64,000 nucleotides of DNA, taken from positions 1,240,001 through 1,304,000 of the forward strand of contig NC_014550.1 in NCBI RefSeq assembly GCF_000197735.1, given 5' to 3'. A program made the translations under genes and the position numbers. Each line of letters begins with the position of its first letter. Position 1 is the stretch's first letter. This DNA comes from Glutamicibacter arilaitensis Re117. GTDB lineage: Bacteria > Actinomycetota > Actinomycetes > Actinomycetales > Micrococcaceae. This document shows, one piece after another, positions 35,565 through 50,916 of this stretch. The notes beneath the pieces were generated by a model that did no database searches, was not told where the DNA came from, and saw nothing but the letters and a program-made list of their open reading frames with translations.

Positions 35565-36131
35565 TCAGGCGGCGATGTCCTCCACGGCATCCAAGGAGAA
35601 GGCCCGCTCGAAGGCGGCCTGCACCTCATCGGTATGCGCGACCAGAATGATCTTGTGGATCGGCGAAATATGCTTGTTCGTCTCGACCCACCGGCTGATC
35701 GCTACGTGGGCGATATCGGCAACCTGCTCGGGATCCCAGCCGAATGCTCCGGCACCGATGGCCGGGAACGCGACCGAGTGCGCCTCATGGCGTGCGGCTA
35801 CGTACAACGAGTTCACGAAGCAGTCGTCCAGGATCTTCGGGTTCGGCTTGACCGGGTTCGCAGTGGCCAATGCCAGATTCGGTGCAGCCGTATGGACGAC
35901 CCACTTGGCGTGCAGGTTTCCGGCCTTGGTAGCCACGGCTATGCCGGAAGGGATTCCATCGGGGTAGCGGTTGGCCCGGATTTCTCGACAGGCAGCCAGC
36001 AGAGAAGGGCCAGCGGCGGTGTGGATGGCCCCATCGACGCCACCGCCGCCGAGTAGCGAAGGATTGGCGGCATTGACAATGGCATCAACATGCAGGGTGG
36101 TGATGTCACCCCGGTACAACTGGATTTCCAT
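35565..36131 (-). CDS. Macro-domain ADP-ribose hydrolase-like protein
   Basis: A 188-aa macro domain of the MacroD/YmdB type, which removes ADP-ribose from proteins or acetyl from O-acetyl-ADP-ribose. The signature VDAIVNAANPSLLGGGGVDG continuing AIHTAAGP is complete, including the catalytic Asn/Asp-Gly-Ala; the second loop VAFPAIGAGAFGWDPEQVAD binds diphosphate. The gene is alone on its strand, convergent with the HNH gene and divergent from argH. Confidence 0.92.
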   Translation of the reverse strand: MEIQLYRGDITTLHVDAIVNAANPSLLGGGGVDGAIHTAAGPSLLAACREIRANRYPDGIPSGIAVATKAGNLHAKWVVHTAAPNLALATANPVKPNPKILDDCFVNSLYVAARHEAHSVAFPAIGAGAFGWDPEQVADIAHVAISRWVETNKHISPIHKIILVAHTDEVQAAFERAFSLDAVEDIAA

Positions 36132-36300
36132 TTGGGACCTCCGAAGAACGTTCCGTATCGGCTCTGTAGTTCACACCATACGCCGGGGCGCACCGGACCG
36201 GAAGAGGGAAAACTTAAGGTTTGCTGCGTGTTCGGTCAGCTGGCTTGCCGGTGGGTGCCGGCGGCCCAGCCAAGGTCTGTAATGCATGAATCGGCGCAAG

Positions 36301-37801
<1,501 letters not shown>

Positions 37802-37816
37802 CACCAGTTAGTTTCA

Positions 37817-37852
37817 CAGGGTCACCGGCAAGAACTCTTGCCGGTGGCCCTG
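37817..37852 (+). terminator. Terminator after argH
   Basis: CAGGGTCACCGGCAAG pairs with CTTGCCGGTGGCCCTG (one mismatch) around AACT, followed by TGCGCTTT. Confidence 0.7.
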
Positions 37853-37917
37853 TGCGCTTTAGCGGCGTTCAATCGACCCTTGCGCTTTTATCCCCGGTTC
37901 GCGATAAAGTGTGCTTC

Positions 37918-38658
37918 ATGACACAACTTTTGGCGCCGGGTGAACTTATCGCACAGGTCACCACCGCATTGGACGAACTGTCCGTACAGCTTCGCGACGT
38001 TCCGGACACGCAGTACCCCAAGCCAAGTTCGCTGCCGGGCTGGAGTACTGCCCAGCTGATCGCGCATCTGGCTTCTTTCGCCAAGGCCGCGGTGCGCCAA
38101 TTCGAGAATGCCGGCACTGAGCAGCCTCCTGCCATGTACGACGGGGGAGCGGAGGGCCGGATCGAGGCGATCAACATGACCGCGCTGATGCGTCCAGAAT
38201 CCTTGCGGGCCCTGGCCTCCGACGCACTCGCGCAGCTTCGCGCCGCCCTGCCCGGGGTGGAAGCCAAATGGGAGGCCCCGGTGGGCTACCGCCCCACGGC
38301 CACCGCTGCGGACATGATGTACGCGACCTGGCGCGAGATGCTGATCCACGCCACCGACTTGGATGAATTCGTGCGCCCGGCCGCCAGCTGGCCACCGGCC
38401 TTCAGCGAACACCTGTTCCGTGCGCTGTCCGCCCGTGTGCCGCAGGGTACTCGTCTGGTGCTTCAGCCGCATGGCAAGACCCCGATTGTCTTGGGCGAAG
38501 GTGCGAAGTCCTGGGTGCTCTCCGGGACCGACTTCGATCTGGCCGCCTGGATGGCCGGACGTCCGGCTTCCGGCCCGGTCCAGGTTACCGCGGCCGCCGA
38601 CGGAGCAGCGGATCCGAAGCTGCTGCCGTGGCCAAGTGACCGCTTGATGAACCGCTAG
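37918..38658 (+). CDS. Maleylpyruvate isomerase-family mycothiol-dependent protein
   Basis: A 246-aa DinB-fold protein. The N-terminal metal/thiol-binding part reads PSSLPGWSTAQLIAHLASFA, with the conserved LPGW-(S/T)-x-x-x-x-x-HL core, then MMYATWREMLIHATDL supplying another histidine. The family uses mycothiol as cofactor and includes the maleylpyruvate isomerase of Corynebacterium; the substrate here is unknown. ATG 37918 is chosen; the open frame further upstream is within argH and its terminator. Confidence 0.82.
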   Translation: MTQLLAPGELIAQVTTALDELSVQLRDVPDTQYPKPSSLPGWSTAQLIAHLASFAKAAVRQFENAGTEQPPAMYDGGAEGRIEAINMTALMRPESLRALASDALAQLRAALPGVEAKWEAPVGYRPTATAADMMYATWREMLIHATDLDEFVRPAASWPPAFSEHLFRALSARVPQGTRLVLQPHGKTPIVLGEGAKSWVLSGTDFDLAAWMAGRPASGPVQVTAAADGAADPKLLPWPSDRLMNR

Positions 38659-38763
38659 GCTGGAAATTTATCCGCGCAGCTGCATGGGAAGCGGCGAAAA
38701 TGTGCTCATGATTATGCACGATCATGCAACTTCCCGCGGGCAAAGGGACTAAAATTGGTAGCC

Positions 38764-39303
38764 GTGACTACTTCTGAGAGCATTAGCGACCTGCTGGACC
38801 GACTGTGCGAGATCGTTCCCGACTACCCGCAGCCGGGCATCTCCTTCAAGGACCTCACTCCGGTCTTTGCCGACGCGAGTGGCCTGCGCCGCATGGTCGA
38901 CGCACTGATCGCTCCCTTCGAAGGGCAGTTCGACATTGTCGCTGGCCTCGAAGCGCGCGGCTTCGTGCTGGCTGCCGCCGCGGCTTACGCCTCGGGCAAG
39001 GGCATGCTGACCATCCGCAAGGCCGGCAAGCTGCCGCGCGAGGTCTACCGCGACGAGTACACCCTGGAATACGGCACCGGCTGCCTTGAAGTGCATAAGG
39101 ACGAGATCGCCCCGGGCACCCGCGTGCTGATCCTGGACGATGTGCTGGCCACAGGCGGTACCGTCAGCTCCTCGGTGCGCCTGCTGGAGCAGACCGGCGC
39201 CAAGATCGCCGGCGTCGGCGTGGTGCTGGAACTTGATGGCCTGAACGGCCGGGACAAGCTGCCAGGGCAGAACGTCGTGTCGCTGCAGGTCGTCCACTCC
39301 TAA
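38764..39303 (+). CDS. apt: Adenine phosphoribosyltransferase
   Basis: A 179-aa Apt that salvages adenine to AMP. The start region VPDYPQPGISFKDLTPVFAD, the adenine-recognition strand IVAGLEARGFVLAAA and the PRPP motif RVLILDDVLATGGTVSSSVR are typical. GTG 38764 is preferred because TAAAAT (38750-38755) sits 8 nt before it; a TTG at 38755 is within that hexamer. Confidence 0.95.
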   Translation: MTTSESISDLLDRLCEIVPDYPQPGISFKDLTPVFADASGLRRMVDALIAPFEGQFDIVAGLEARGFVLAAAAAYASGKGMLTIRKAGKLPREVYRDEYTLEYGTGCLEVHKDEIAPGTRVLILDDVLATGGTVSSSVRLLEQTGAKIAGVGVVLELDGLNGRDKLPGQNVVSLQVVHS

Positions 39304-39324
39304 ACCAGCCTTATGGCGCATCGG

Positions 39325-39343
39325 TGGCGGTAATAATCCGCCA
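39325..39343 (+). terminator. Small hairpin after apt
   Basis: TGGCGG-TAATAAT-CCGCCA. The stem is only 6 bp and no U-run follows, so the terminator call is weak. Confidence 0.35.
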
Positions 39344-39355
39344 TGATTCCACGCC

Positions 39356-39388
39356 GCTGGCGAACAGCTGGCGAACCGCTGGCGGGCG
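39356..39388 (+). repeat. Three tandem 11-bp direct repeats upstream of helD
   Basis: GCTGGCGAACA, GCTGGCGAACC and GCTGGCGGGCG follow without gaps. Eleven bp is about one helical turn, so a protein could read them from one face. A perfect hairpin (CCCGGCGC/GCGCCGGG, 39410-39435) follows. Confidence 0.6.
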
Positions 39389-39543
39389 CATGCCGGGCAA
39401 CGCTGGGAGCCCGGCGCGCGATTACCTGCGCCGGGTTAAAGGCGCGTATCATTATCTGTCCTGTGTTTTTACGTGGGAACCGTTTTTTCGTAGGGTCCGG
39501 TGCTTTGCGCAGCGGCACATTCTGAGCGCGAGGGGAATCTAGG

Positions 39544-41823
39544 TTGACCGATACGATCCAGGCCGATCTGTTAGCTGAATCCGATTATGTGGGCCGGCTG
39601 TACGCACGGCTTGATGAGCTGCGCGCCGAAAAGGTGCGGCAGCTCGAACGTACCCGGGCACAGGGTGCCATCGGCACCTTCCAGAACATGTCCGAGCGCG
39701 ACTCGTTCGCTACCCTCTATGAGGACCGGATCGCCCAGCTCGATGCCGTCGAGGACCGCCTGGTCTTCGGCCGCCTGGACATGGCCGGCAACGGCCAGGA
39801 GCAGGCCGAAGATCCTGGAACCGGCAGCTCCCCGCGCTACATCGGGCGCATCGGGCTCTCGGATGACGAGCTGAACCGGATGATGATCGACTGGCGCGCC
39901 TCAGAGGCTGCTCCGTTCTACCAGGCCACCGCGCTGAATCCGCGCGGGGTGCGCCGACGCCGCCACCTGATGCTCTCCGGACGCACCGTGGCCGGCATCG
40001 AAGACGACGTGCTCGATGAAACCTGGCTCGATGAGGGCCACACCCACCACGGCGAAGGCGCGCTGATGGCGGCCCTGCGTGAGAAGCGCACCGGCCGCAT
40101 GGGCGACATCGTGGGCACCATCCAGGCCGAGCAGGACGCGATCATCCGTGCCGGTCTGCCCGGCGCCGTGGTCGTCCAGGGCGGTCCGGGCACCGGCAAG
40201 ACCGCCGTTGCGCTGCACCGCGCGGCCTTCCTGCTTTACGAATACCGCGAACGGCTGAAGAACGCCGGCGTGCTGATCGTGGGCCCGTCGAACTCCTTCA
40301 TGCGCTACATCGAGCGCGTGCTGCCGTCGCTGGGTGAAACCGGCGTGGTCATGTCCTCGGTGGGCGAGCTGTACCACGGGCTGCATGCCGTGCCGGAAAC
40401 CAACCGCACCGTGGCACGCCTCAAGGGCCAGCTGTCCATGGCCAAGGTGATCGCCAATGCCGTGCGCAACCGCCAGCGGCTGATTCCGGAAACCCGCACT
40501 GTGGTGGTGGAGGGAACCCGCCTGTCGCTGACCCCGAAAATGGTCAAGAATGCGCGCGAACGGGCCCGCCACACCCACAAGCCCTACAACGAGGCCCGCG
40601 AGACCTTCGTGAAGGTGCTGGTGGGGGACCTGGCTGAACAGCTGCGCCGCAAGCTGGAGGAATCGGCCGGGCAGTCCTCGACCACCGACCGCTCCTACCT
40701 GCCGCAGGAAGTACGCGAGTCCCACGACGTGCGCGTGGCGCTGAACCTGTGCTGGATGCCGATGACCCCGCAGCAGCTGGTTGCCGAGCTCTTCGCCACC
40801 CCGCACCTTTTGGCCGCCGCGGCCCCGCATCTGAAGGAAAAGGACCGCGACGCCCTGTACCGCCGGGCCAACTCGCCGTTCACCGAGGCCGATGTGCCGC
40901 TGCTTGATGAGGCCGCGCAGCTGCTGGGCGAATTTGCCGACCCGCTGGCCGGGGCGCACACCGCCCAGTACGAAGCCGACGTGGAAAACGCGAAGGCCGC
41001 GCTGCTCAATATGCACACCATGCTGGAAAACGCCGGCATCGACGGGGTAGTGACCGCAGAACAGGTCGCCGGAGTGAACCAGGAGACCGCGGCGCGTTTG
41101 ACCGCGGCCGAACGTGCTGTTTCGGATCGTACCTGGGCCTACGGGCACATCGTCGTCGATGAAGCCCAGGAGCTCTCGCCGATGCAGTGGCGCCTGCTGG
41201 TGCGCCGCTGCCCGATGAAGTCCTTCACCATCGTGGGCGATATCGCGCAGACCTCGGCCGCTTCGGGGGCCAGCAGCTGGTCCCAGGCCCTGGAACCGTT
41301 CTTCGGCGACCGCTTCGAGCTTGAAGAGCTGACGGTCAACTACCGCACCCCGGCACAGATCGCCGACGCGGCAGTGCGCGTTGCCCAGGCCGCTGGCCTG
41401 CGCATCACCACCCCGCAAGCGGTGCGCGAAGGCGACTGGCCACCGGTCCTGACCAAGACCACCGAAGCGCAGGTTGAGGCGACCTTGCTCGACGCCTTGG
41501 CCCAGGAGCTGGAGTACTCGGCCGGGGGGCTGCAGGCGGTCATCGTTCCGCAGCAGGACCTGCACCGGGTGCGTGCCGCGGTCACCGCAGTGCATGGGGA
41601 TCGGGTGGGTACCGGTTCGGGCGGACTGAGCCAGGACATCGTGGTGATCACCGCCCGCGAATCCAAGGGTCTGGAGTTCGACGGCGTGCTGATCCTGGAG
41701 CCGGCAGAGCTGGTGGACGAGGTCGATGGCGGTGTAGGCGATCTGTACGTGGCGATGACCCGTACTACCCAGCGCCTGCACGTGGTCCACACCCGCCAGC
41801 TTCCCGAAGGCTTGGAGCAGTAG
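39544..41823 (+). CDS. HelD/HelR-type ATPase that recycles RNA polymerase
   Basis: A 759-aa SF1 UvrD-like motor. The N-terminal coiled-coil (about 1-70; LYARLDELRAEKVRQLERTR) replaces the DNA-binding parts of UvrD and in HelD enters the RNA-polymerase secondary channel. Walker A is VVQGGPGTGKTAVALHRAAF; Walker B is HIVVDEAQELSPMQWRLL; later motifs are ELTVNYRTPAQIADAA and VVITARESKGLEFDGVLILE. HelD/HelR releases stalled or rifamycin-bound polymerase. The TTG start follows GAGGGGAAT. The 240-bp gap before it holds the direct repeats and hairpin described separately; no rifamycin-associated element was recognised. Confidence 0.88.
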   Translation: MTDTIQADLLAESDYVGRLYARLDELRAEKVRQLERTRAQGAIGTFQNMSERDSFATLYEDRIAQLDAVEDRLVFGRLDMAGNGQEQAEDPGTGSSPRYIGRIGLSDDELNRMMIDWRASEAAPFYQATALNPRGVRRRRHLMLSGRTVAGIEDDVLDETWLDEGHTHHGEGALMAALREKRTGRMGDIVGTIQAEQDAIIRAGLPGAVVVQGGPGTGKTAVALHRAAFLLYEYRERLKNAGVLIVGPSNSFMRYIERVLPSLGETGVVMSSVGELYHGLHAVPETNRTVARLKGQLSMAKVIANAVRNRQRLIPETRTVVVEGTRLSLTPKMVKNARERARHTHKPYNEARETFVKVLVGDLAEQLRRKLEESAGQSSTTDRSYLPQEVRESHDVRVALNLCWMPMTPQQLVAELFATPHLLAAAAPHLKEKDRDALYRRANSPFTEADVPLLDEAAQLLGEFADPLAGAHTAQYEADVENAKAALLNMHTMLENAGIDGVVTAEQVAGVNQETAARLTAAERAVSDRTWAYGHIVVDEAQELSPMQWRLLVRRCPMKSFTIVGDIAQTSAASGASSWSQALEPFFGDRFELEELTVNYRTPAQIADAAVRVAQAAGLRITTPQAVREGDWPPVLTKTTEAQVEATLLDALAQELEYSAGGLQAVIVPQQDLHRVRAAVTAVHGDRVGTGSGGLSQDIVVITARESKGLEFDGVLILEPAELVDEVDGGVGDLYVAMTRTTQRLHVVHTRQLPEGLEQ

Positions 41824-42015
41824 CCTCATCGCTTTGGCTCGCGCCCATTACGGGGCGTTGCCAATGTGACCAAGGGCGAAGCCGGGCGAGTAGCACTCGC
41901 CCGCTGCCAAGCGATAACCTTGAAGCTATGCGCCGGTAGGCAACCCCAACTAGCGGCGCGAACTAAGGTGCAGGTGCCATCGCACCATGCACTCGGGGCA
42001 GATCGAAGACAGAAA

Positions 42016-43350
42016 ATGGTCACAGTGAGCATCTCTGATACGAAGCAGAATCCCGTGATTGCGGGACAGGGCAACGACGCATCTTTCGAGAACGTCTGGC
42101 AGGAATTGAAGTGGCGCGGCCTGGTACACGTGTCCACCGACGAAGCCGAGCTGGAACGTGCCCTGTCCGAAGAGACTGTGACCTACTATTGCGGGTTCGA
42201 CCCCACCGCGCCGTCGCTGCACCTGGGCAACCTCGTGCAGTTGCTGAACATGCGCCGCCTGCAGCTAGCCGGCCACAAGCCGCTGGCATTGGTGGGAGGT
42301 TCCACCGGTTTGATCGGCGATCCACGCCAAACCGCTGAGCGCACCTTGAATACCAAGGAGACGGTGACCGAATGGGTCTCCAAGCTCCAAGCACAGGTCT
42401 CGCGCTTCTTGTCCAATGAGGGCGAGAACGCGGTGCAGCTGGTGAACAACCTGGACTGGACGCAGCAGCTTTCGGCACTGGACTTCCTGCGCGACGTGGG
42501 GAAGTACTTCCGTGTGGGCACCATGGTCAAGAAGGAGATCGTCGCCGCGCGCCTGAACTCCGACGAGGGCATCAGCTACACCGAGTTCTCCTACCAGGTG
42601 TTGCAGGGATACGACTTCCTGGAGCTGAACCGCCAGTACGGCTGCACCCTGCAGACCGGTGGTTCGGACCAGTGGGGCAACCTGACCAGCGGCACCGAGC
42701 TGATCCGCAAGGTCCAGGGCAACTCGGTACACGCCTACGGCACCCCGCTGATCACCAACTCCGATGGCACCAAGTTCGGCAAGTCCGAGGGCAACGCCAT
42801 TTGGCTGGATGCTGAAATGTGCAGCCCGTACACCTTCTACCAGTTCTGGTTGAACGCTTCGGATGCCGACGTGATCGACCGCCTGAAGGTCTTCACCTTC
42901 CTGACCCGCAAGCAGATCGCGGAACTGGAAACCGAAGTTGCCGAGCGTCCGTTCAAGCGCATCGCCCAGCGCACCCTGGCTTGGGAAGTGACTTCTCTGG
43001 TCCATGGTCAGCAGGCGACAGAGCAGGTCATTGCCGCTTCGGCTGCAGTCTTCGGCAACGGCGATCTGGCTGCGATCGATCTTCCGACCCTGGAATCTGT
43101 GATCGCGGAGCTGCCAACGGCGAAGGTCGAGGCAGATAACCTGGGCATTCTCAATGTCTTGGTTGCCTCGGGCTTGAGCAAGTCGTTGTCCGAAGCTCGT
43201 CGCACCGTGAATGAAGGTGGCGCCTACGTGAATAACGAAAAGGTGGCCGGCATCGACACCGAACTGGCCGAGGCAGATTTCCTGCACGGTCGTTATGCGA
43301 TCTTGCGCCGAGGCAAGAAGAACATGGCAGTAGTTGAACTAGCCAAGTAA
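42016..43350 (+). CDS. tyrS: Tyrosyl-tRNA synthetase
   Basis: A class I synthetase (444 aa). The HIGH motif is FDPTAPSLHLGNLVQLLNMR and the KMSKS-type motif is GTKFGKSEGNA. The tyrosine pocket includes QVLQGYDFLELNRQYGCTLQ and GGSDQWGNLTSG. The last 60 residues are an S4 RNA-binding domain (SKSLSEARRTVNEGGAYVNN). ATG 42016 is used; GTG 42025 is equally possible. The 192-bp leader has small dyads (GGGCGAG/CTCGCCC at 41884-41902) but no T-box. Confidence 0.96.
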   Translation: MVTVSISDTKQNPVIAGQGNDASFENVWQELKWRGLVHVSTDEAELERALSEETVTYYCGFDPTAPSLHLGNLVQLLNMRRLQLAGHKPLALVGGSTGLIGDPRQTAERTLNTKETVTEWVSKLQAQVSRFLSNEGENAVQLVNNLDWTQQLSALDFLRDVGKYFRVGTMVKKEIVAARLNSDEGISYTEFSYQVLQGYDFLELNRQYGCTLQTGGSDQWGNLTSGTELIRKVQGNSVHAYGTPLITNSDGTKFGKSEGNAIWLDAEMCSPYTFYQFWLNASDADVIDRLKVFTFLTRKQIAELETEVAERPFKRIAQRTLAWEVTSLVHGQQATEQVIAASAAVFGNGDLAAIDLPTLESVIAELPTAKVEADNLGILNVLVASGLSKSLSEARRTVNEGGAYVNNEKVAGIDTELAEADFLHGRYAILRRGKKNMAVVELAK

Positions 43351-43376
43351 GCCACAGGCACTGCCCAATACACGAA

Positions 43377-43425
43377 ACCGCCAGAAAACTTGTGAAGCAA
43401 GACACTTTTCTGGCGGTTTTGTTGT
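43377..43425 (+). terminator. Terminator after tyrS
   Basis: ACCGCCAGAAAA and TTTTCTGGCGGT pair perfectly over 12 bp, followed by TTTGTTGT. A textbook intrinsic terminator. Confidence 0.85.
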
Positions 43426-43490
43426 ACCTAAATCCAAAACTGCCTAGTCAACCAATGATTAGTGGAAGAAAATAGGTTGGTTGGCCGATT

Positions 43491-43875
43491 TTGCGTGCCT
43501 CTGGAATCCGTGTACAGTTTTATCTCGCACCGCTGATCCGGACGGCCTGAAAAGGCGCGAAGGAGTCGGCGGGGTGAACAAGACGGAAACGTCGAGTTGA
43601 CAACGGTCAACTTGGTGGTAAGCTTGTAAAGTTGCTCCGGAGCGAAGCAGTCATCGAAGGTCTGGTGGTTGTGGTGTCGAGAGTGTTTGTTGTTTGAGAA
43701 CTCAATAGTGTGCCAAGTTTGTTGATACCGAATATTTATTTTATTTGGTGAATACATATTATTTGCTTGAGGCATTGCACCCCCGTGTGATGTGCTTGAG
43801 TGTTTTATTATTCGCCAGGACTTCATCGATTCTTCCCTTATTTTCCGAGGGGTTTCGGTGGCTTTTTATTTTTTT
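43491..43875 (+). promoter_or_regulatory. rRNA operon promoters and leader
   Basis: Two tandem sigma-70-type promoters are visible: TTGCGT-N16-TACAGT (43491-43518) and TTGACA-N16-TAAGCT (43597-43624). The leader contains TTTGTTGTTTGAGAACTCAA (from about 43685) then TAGTGTGCCAAG, a sequence found in many actinobacterial rRNA leaders and thought to take part in antitermination or processing. No protein gene is present in the 525 bp between tyrS and 16S. Confidence 0.65.
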
Positions 43876-49151
<5,276 letters not shown>

Positions 49152-49196
49152 CACACAATATTCACAATATTTTACTGGCATGATCATTATGCTGTT

Positions 49197-49227
49197 CGCG
49201 TTCACTATACGGTTACGAGACAACAAC
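49197..49227 (+). repeat. Pre-23S processing stem, 3' arm
   Basis: CGCGTTCACTATACGGTTAC followed by GAGACAACAAC; complementary to 45870-45900 in the 16S-23S spacer. Confidence 0.75.
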
Positions 49228-49305
49228 CTCAAACCGAAAAATACATGGCTTTTGCATGACACCGGAAAACATGACCAAGATGATTGGTTTGTGTGCTTCG
49301 TGATT

Positions 49306-49424
49306 GTTACGGCGGTCATAGCGTGGGGGAAACGCCCGGTCCCATACCGAACCCGGAAGCTAAGGCCCACTGCGCCGATGGTACTGCACTCGTGAGGGTG
49401 TGGGAGAGTAGGTCACCGCCGGAC
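49306..49424 (+). rRNA. rrf: 5S ribosomal RNA
   Basis: Begins GTTACGGCGGTCATAGCG and closes with GGTCACCGCCGGAC, its two ends forming helix I. Conserved loop sequence CCGAACCCGGAAG is present. Length about 119 nt. Confidence 0.94.
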
Positions 49425-49445
49425 TTAACTTGAGTTGAATGGTTT

Positions 49446-49480
49446 GAGGCCCTGGAACACAATGCGTGTTCCAGGGCCTC
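49446..49480 (+). terminator. rRNA operon terminator
   Basis: GAGGCCCTGGAACAC and GTGTTCCAGGGCCTC form a perfect 15-bp stem with loop AATGC, 20 nt after 5S. It is followed by ACCTGTTT, a weak U-tract. Confidence 0.8.
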
Positions 49481-49560
49481 ACCTGTTTAACCAGTAGTAG
49501 GGGTCAGGCTGTGATGCTTGGCCTCTTTCCGCTATTTAAAACAGGACTTGAAGACTCTGC

Positions 49561-49568
49561 TGCTATCG
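49561..49568 (+). repeat. Target-site duplication, left copy
   Basis: TGCTATCG immediately left of the IS end; an exact copy lies at 50909-50916. Confidence 0.85.
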
Positions 49569-49601
49569 GGGCTATAGGCAATAAAGTGTGTCTGAAAACC
49601 T

Positions 49602-49631
49602 GATCCTGCCCCGGAAAGCCGGGGCAGGATC
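49602..49631 (+). terminator. Subterminal hairpin of the IS, left
   Basis: GATCCTGCCCCGG-AAAG-CCGGGGCAGGATC, a perfect 13-bp stem lying between the left IS end and the transposase start. It could block read-through or hide the transposase ribosome-binding site in externally started transcripts. Confidence 0.6.
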
Positions 49632-49640
49632 AAGGTTCAC

Positions 49641-50840
49641 ATGGGTATTGAATCCATAAGTGTGAAGCTTACTGGACAATCCCATACTTGTATTATCTGT
49701 CATTCCCGACTGAAGAAAAACGGAACCACCTCCAAAGGAACCCAGCGCTGGCGCTGCATCACCTGCAATGCCAGCACCGTTTTCAAACGCGAAGACACCA
49801 CCGCCCGCAACCAACTCACCGGCTTCGTCACCTGGCTGATGAGCAAACATTCCCAAGCCGAATTCGGCGGCGGAACCGGCCGCACCTTCCGGCATCAGAC
49901 CGCTTGGTGCTGGAACGTGCACCCCTACCTGCATCACACCGGCGAGGTCTTCGACGAGATCCAAGTCGACGGCATCTATCTGCGCCAAGGCTGGTGCCTG
50001 CTGATCGCCATCGCTCACGGACGTGTCATCGGATGGCAGTGGTGCGACCGCGAAAAAGCCGAGGCGTGGACCGTGTTGCTGCAGCATTTCCCCGAACCAA
50101 AAGTCGTGGTGACCGACGGCGGATCAGGCTTGATGAAAGCGCTCAAAGAGTTCTGGCCGAACGTGAAAATTCAACGCTGCTTGGTGCATATCCAGCGCAA
50201 CGTGCGCACCTACCTGACCCTGAATCCGCGTTTGCCTGCAGGGAAGTCGTTACGTCGTTTGAGCCTGAAACTCACGAAAATCCGGACGCAGGAAGCTGCG
50301 GCAGAATGGATTGCCGCCTTCGCTGCGTGGCATGCCGAAAACCACGAGCTGATCAATGAACGCACCTACGCTGCTGACTGGTCCGGTGCTTGGCCGCGGG
50401 GCCTGCGACGCAACCGCAAGTGGTGGTACACCCACGATCGGCTACGCAGCGCCTACGAGTCGATGAACAAAGCCCTGCGACGCGGGCATCTGTTCACCTA
50501 CCTGGACAAGGACCTGAACGGCTTGGGAATCAACGCGACGACGAACATGATTGAAGGTGCGGTGAATTCCGGCATCCGGGCCATGATTTTCTATCACCGC
50601 GGGATGCCCATTGAGCATCGCCGGCGGGCGTGCGAGTGGTTCTGCTGGACTCATGCGGATGAAGGAAACCGCCCGGCCTTGCGGACACTGTTGCGTCCGG
50701 AGCATTACACTCCCGAAACGAAGAAGAAGGCGCAGCACATGGTTGACGAAGCACCAATCGGCCCGGAGCTTTATGGCACCGGCCCCAGCGCTGAGGATGG
50801 GCAATTCATTCGCAGTGGTTGGATGAGAAATATCTACTAG
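49641..50840 (+). CDS. IS1249-like transposase
   Basis: A 399-aa DDE transposase. The N-terminal zinc ribbon is C17-x2-C20 and C39-x2-C42 (HTCIICHSRLKK, RWRCITC). The mutator-type catalytic triad is read as D110 (EIQVDGIYLRQGW), D159 (VVVTDGGSGL) and E305 (TTNMIEGAVNSGIR), with the C/D-x2-H motif IQRCLVHIQRNV between the second and third. No frameshift or stop interrupts it, so the element may be active. The ATG is 10 nt past the left hairpin with AAGG upstream. Confidence 0.92.
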   Translation: MGIESISVKLTGQSHTCIICHSRLKKNGTTSKGTQRWRCITCNASTVFKREDTTARNQLTGFVTWLMSKHSQAEFGGGTGRTFRHQTAWCWNVHPYLHHTGEVFDEIQVDGIYLRQGWCLLIAIAHGRVIGWQWCDREKAEAWTVLLQHFPEPKVVVTDGGSGLMKALKEFWPNVKIQRCLVHIQRNVRTYLTLNPRLPAGKSLRRLSLKLTKIRTQEAAAEWIAAFAAWHAENHELINERTYAADWSGAWPRGLRRNRKWWYTHDRLRSAYESMNKALRRGHLFTYLDKDLNGLGINATTNMIEGAVNSGIRAMIFYHRGMPIEHRRRACEWFCWTHADEGNRPALRTLLRPEHYTPETKKKAQHMVDEAPIGPELYGTGPSAEDGQFIRSGWMRNIY

Positions 50841-50857
50841 AGCAGGGTTTTAAGGTT

Positions 50858-50887
50858 GTCTGGCCCGGGAACACGCCCGGGCCAGAC
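50858..50887 (+). terminator. Subterminal hairpin of the IS, right
   Basis: GTCTGGCCCGGG-AACACG-CCCGGGCCAGAC, a perfect 12-bp stem ending inside the right inverted repeat. It probably terminates transposase transcription and, in the opposite direction, incoming transcripts. Confidence 0.6.
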
Positions 50888-50908
50888 ACACTTTATTGCC
50901 TATAGCCC

Positions 50909-50916
50909 TGCTATCG
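50909..50916 (+). repeat. Target-site duplication, right copy
   Basis: TGCTATCG immediately right of the IS, identical to 49561-49568. Confidence 0.85.

Larger units (their letters stand above)
49569..50908 (+). mobile_element. Complete IS1249-like insertion sequence (IS256 family)
   Basis: A 1340-bp element bounded by perfect 26-bp inverted repeats (49569-49594 and 50883-50908; outer bases GGGCTATAGGCAATAAAGTG) and flanked by the 8-bp direct repeat TGCTATCG. It contains one intact transposase gene. Two strong hairpins lie just inside the ends (49602-49631 and 50858-50887). Intact ends, gene and target duplication suggest a recent insertion between the rRNA operon and the TPR gene. Confidence 0.93.

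Noticed and set aside
38708..38730. ATTATGCACGATCATGCAAC as an ARG box before apt
   Set aside because: Half-sites are not spaced as in the argC/argH sites, and apt is not an arginine gene.
39901..41829. Minus-strand 642-codon frame opposite helD
   Set aside because: Composition artefact; His/Gly/Gln-rich with no motif.
41824..42015. T-box riboswitch upstream of tyrS
   Set aside because: No AGGGTGG-type T-box or terminator/antiterminator pair was found; only short dyads.
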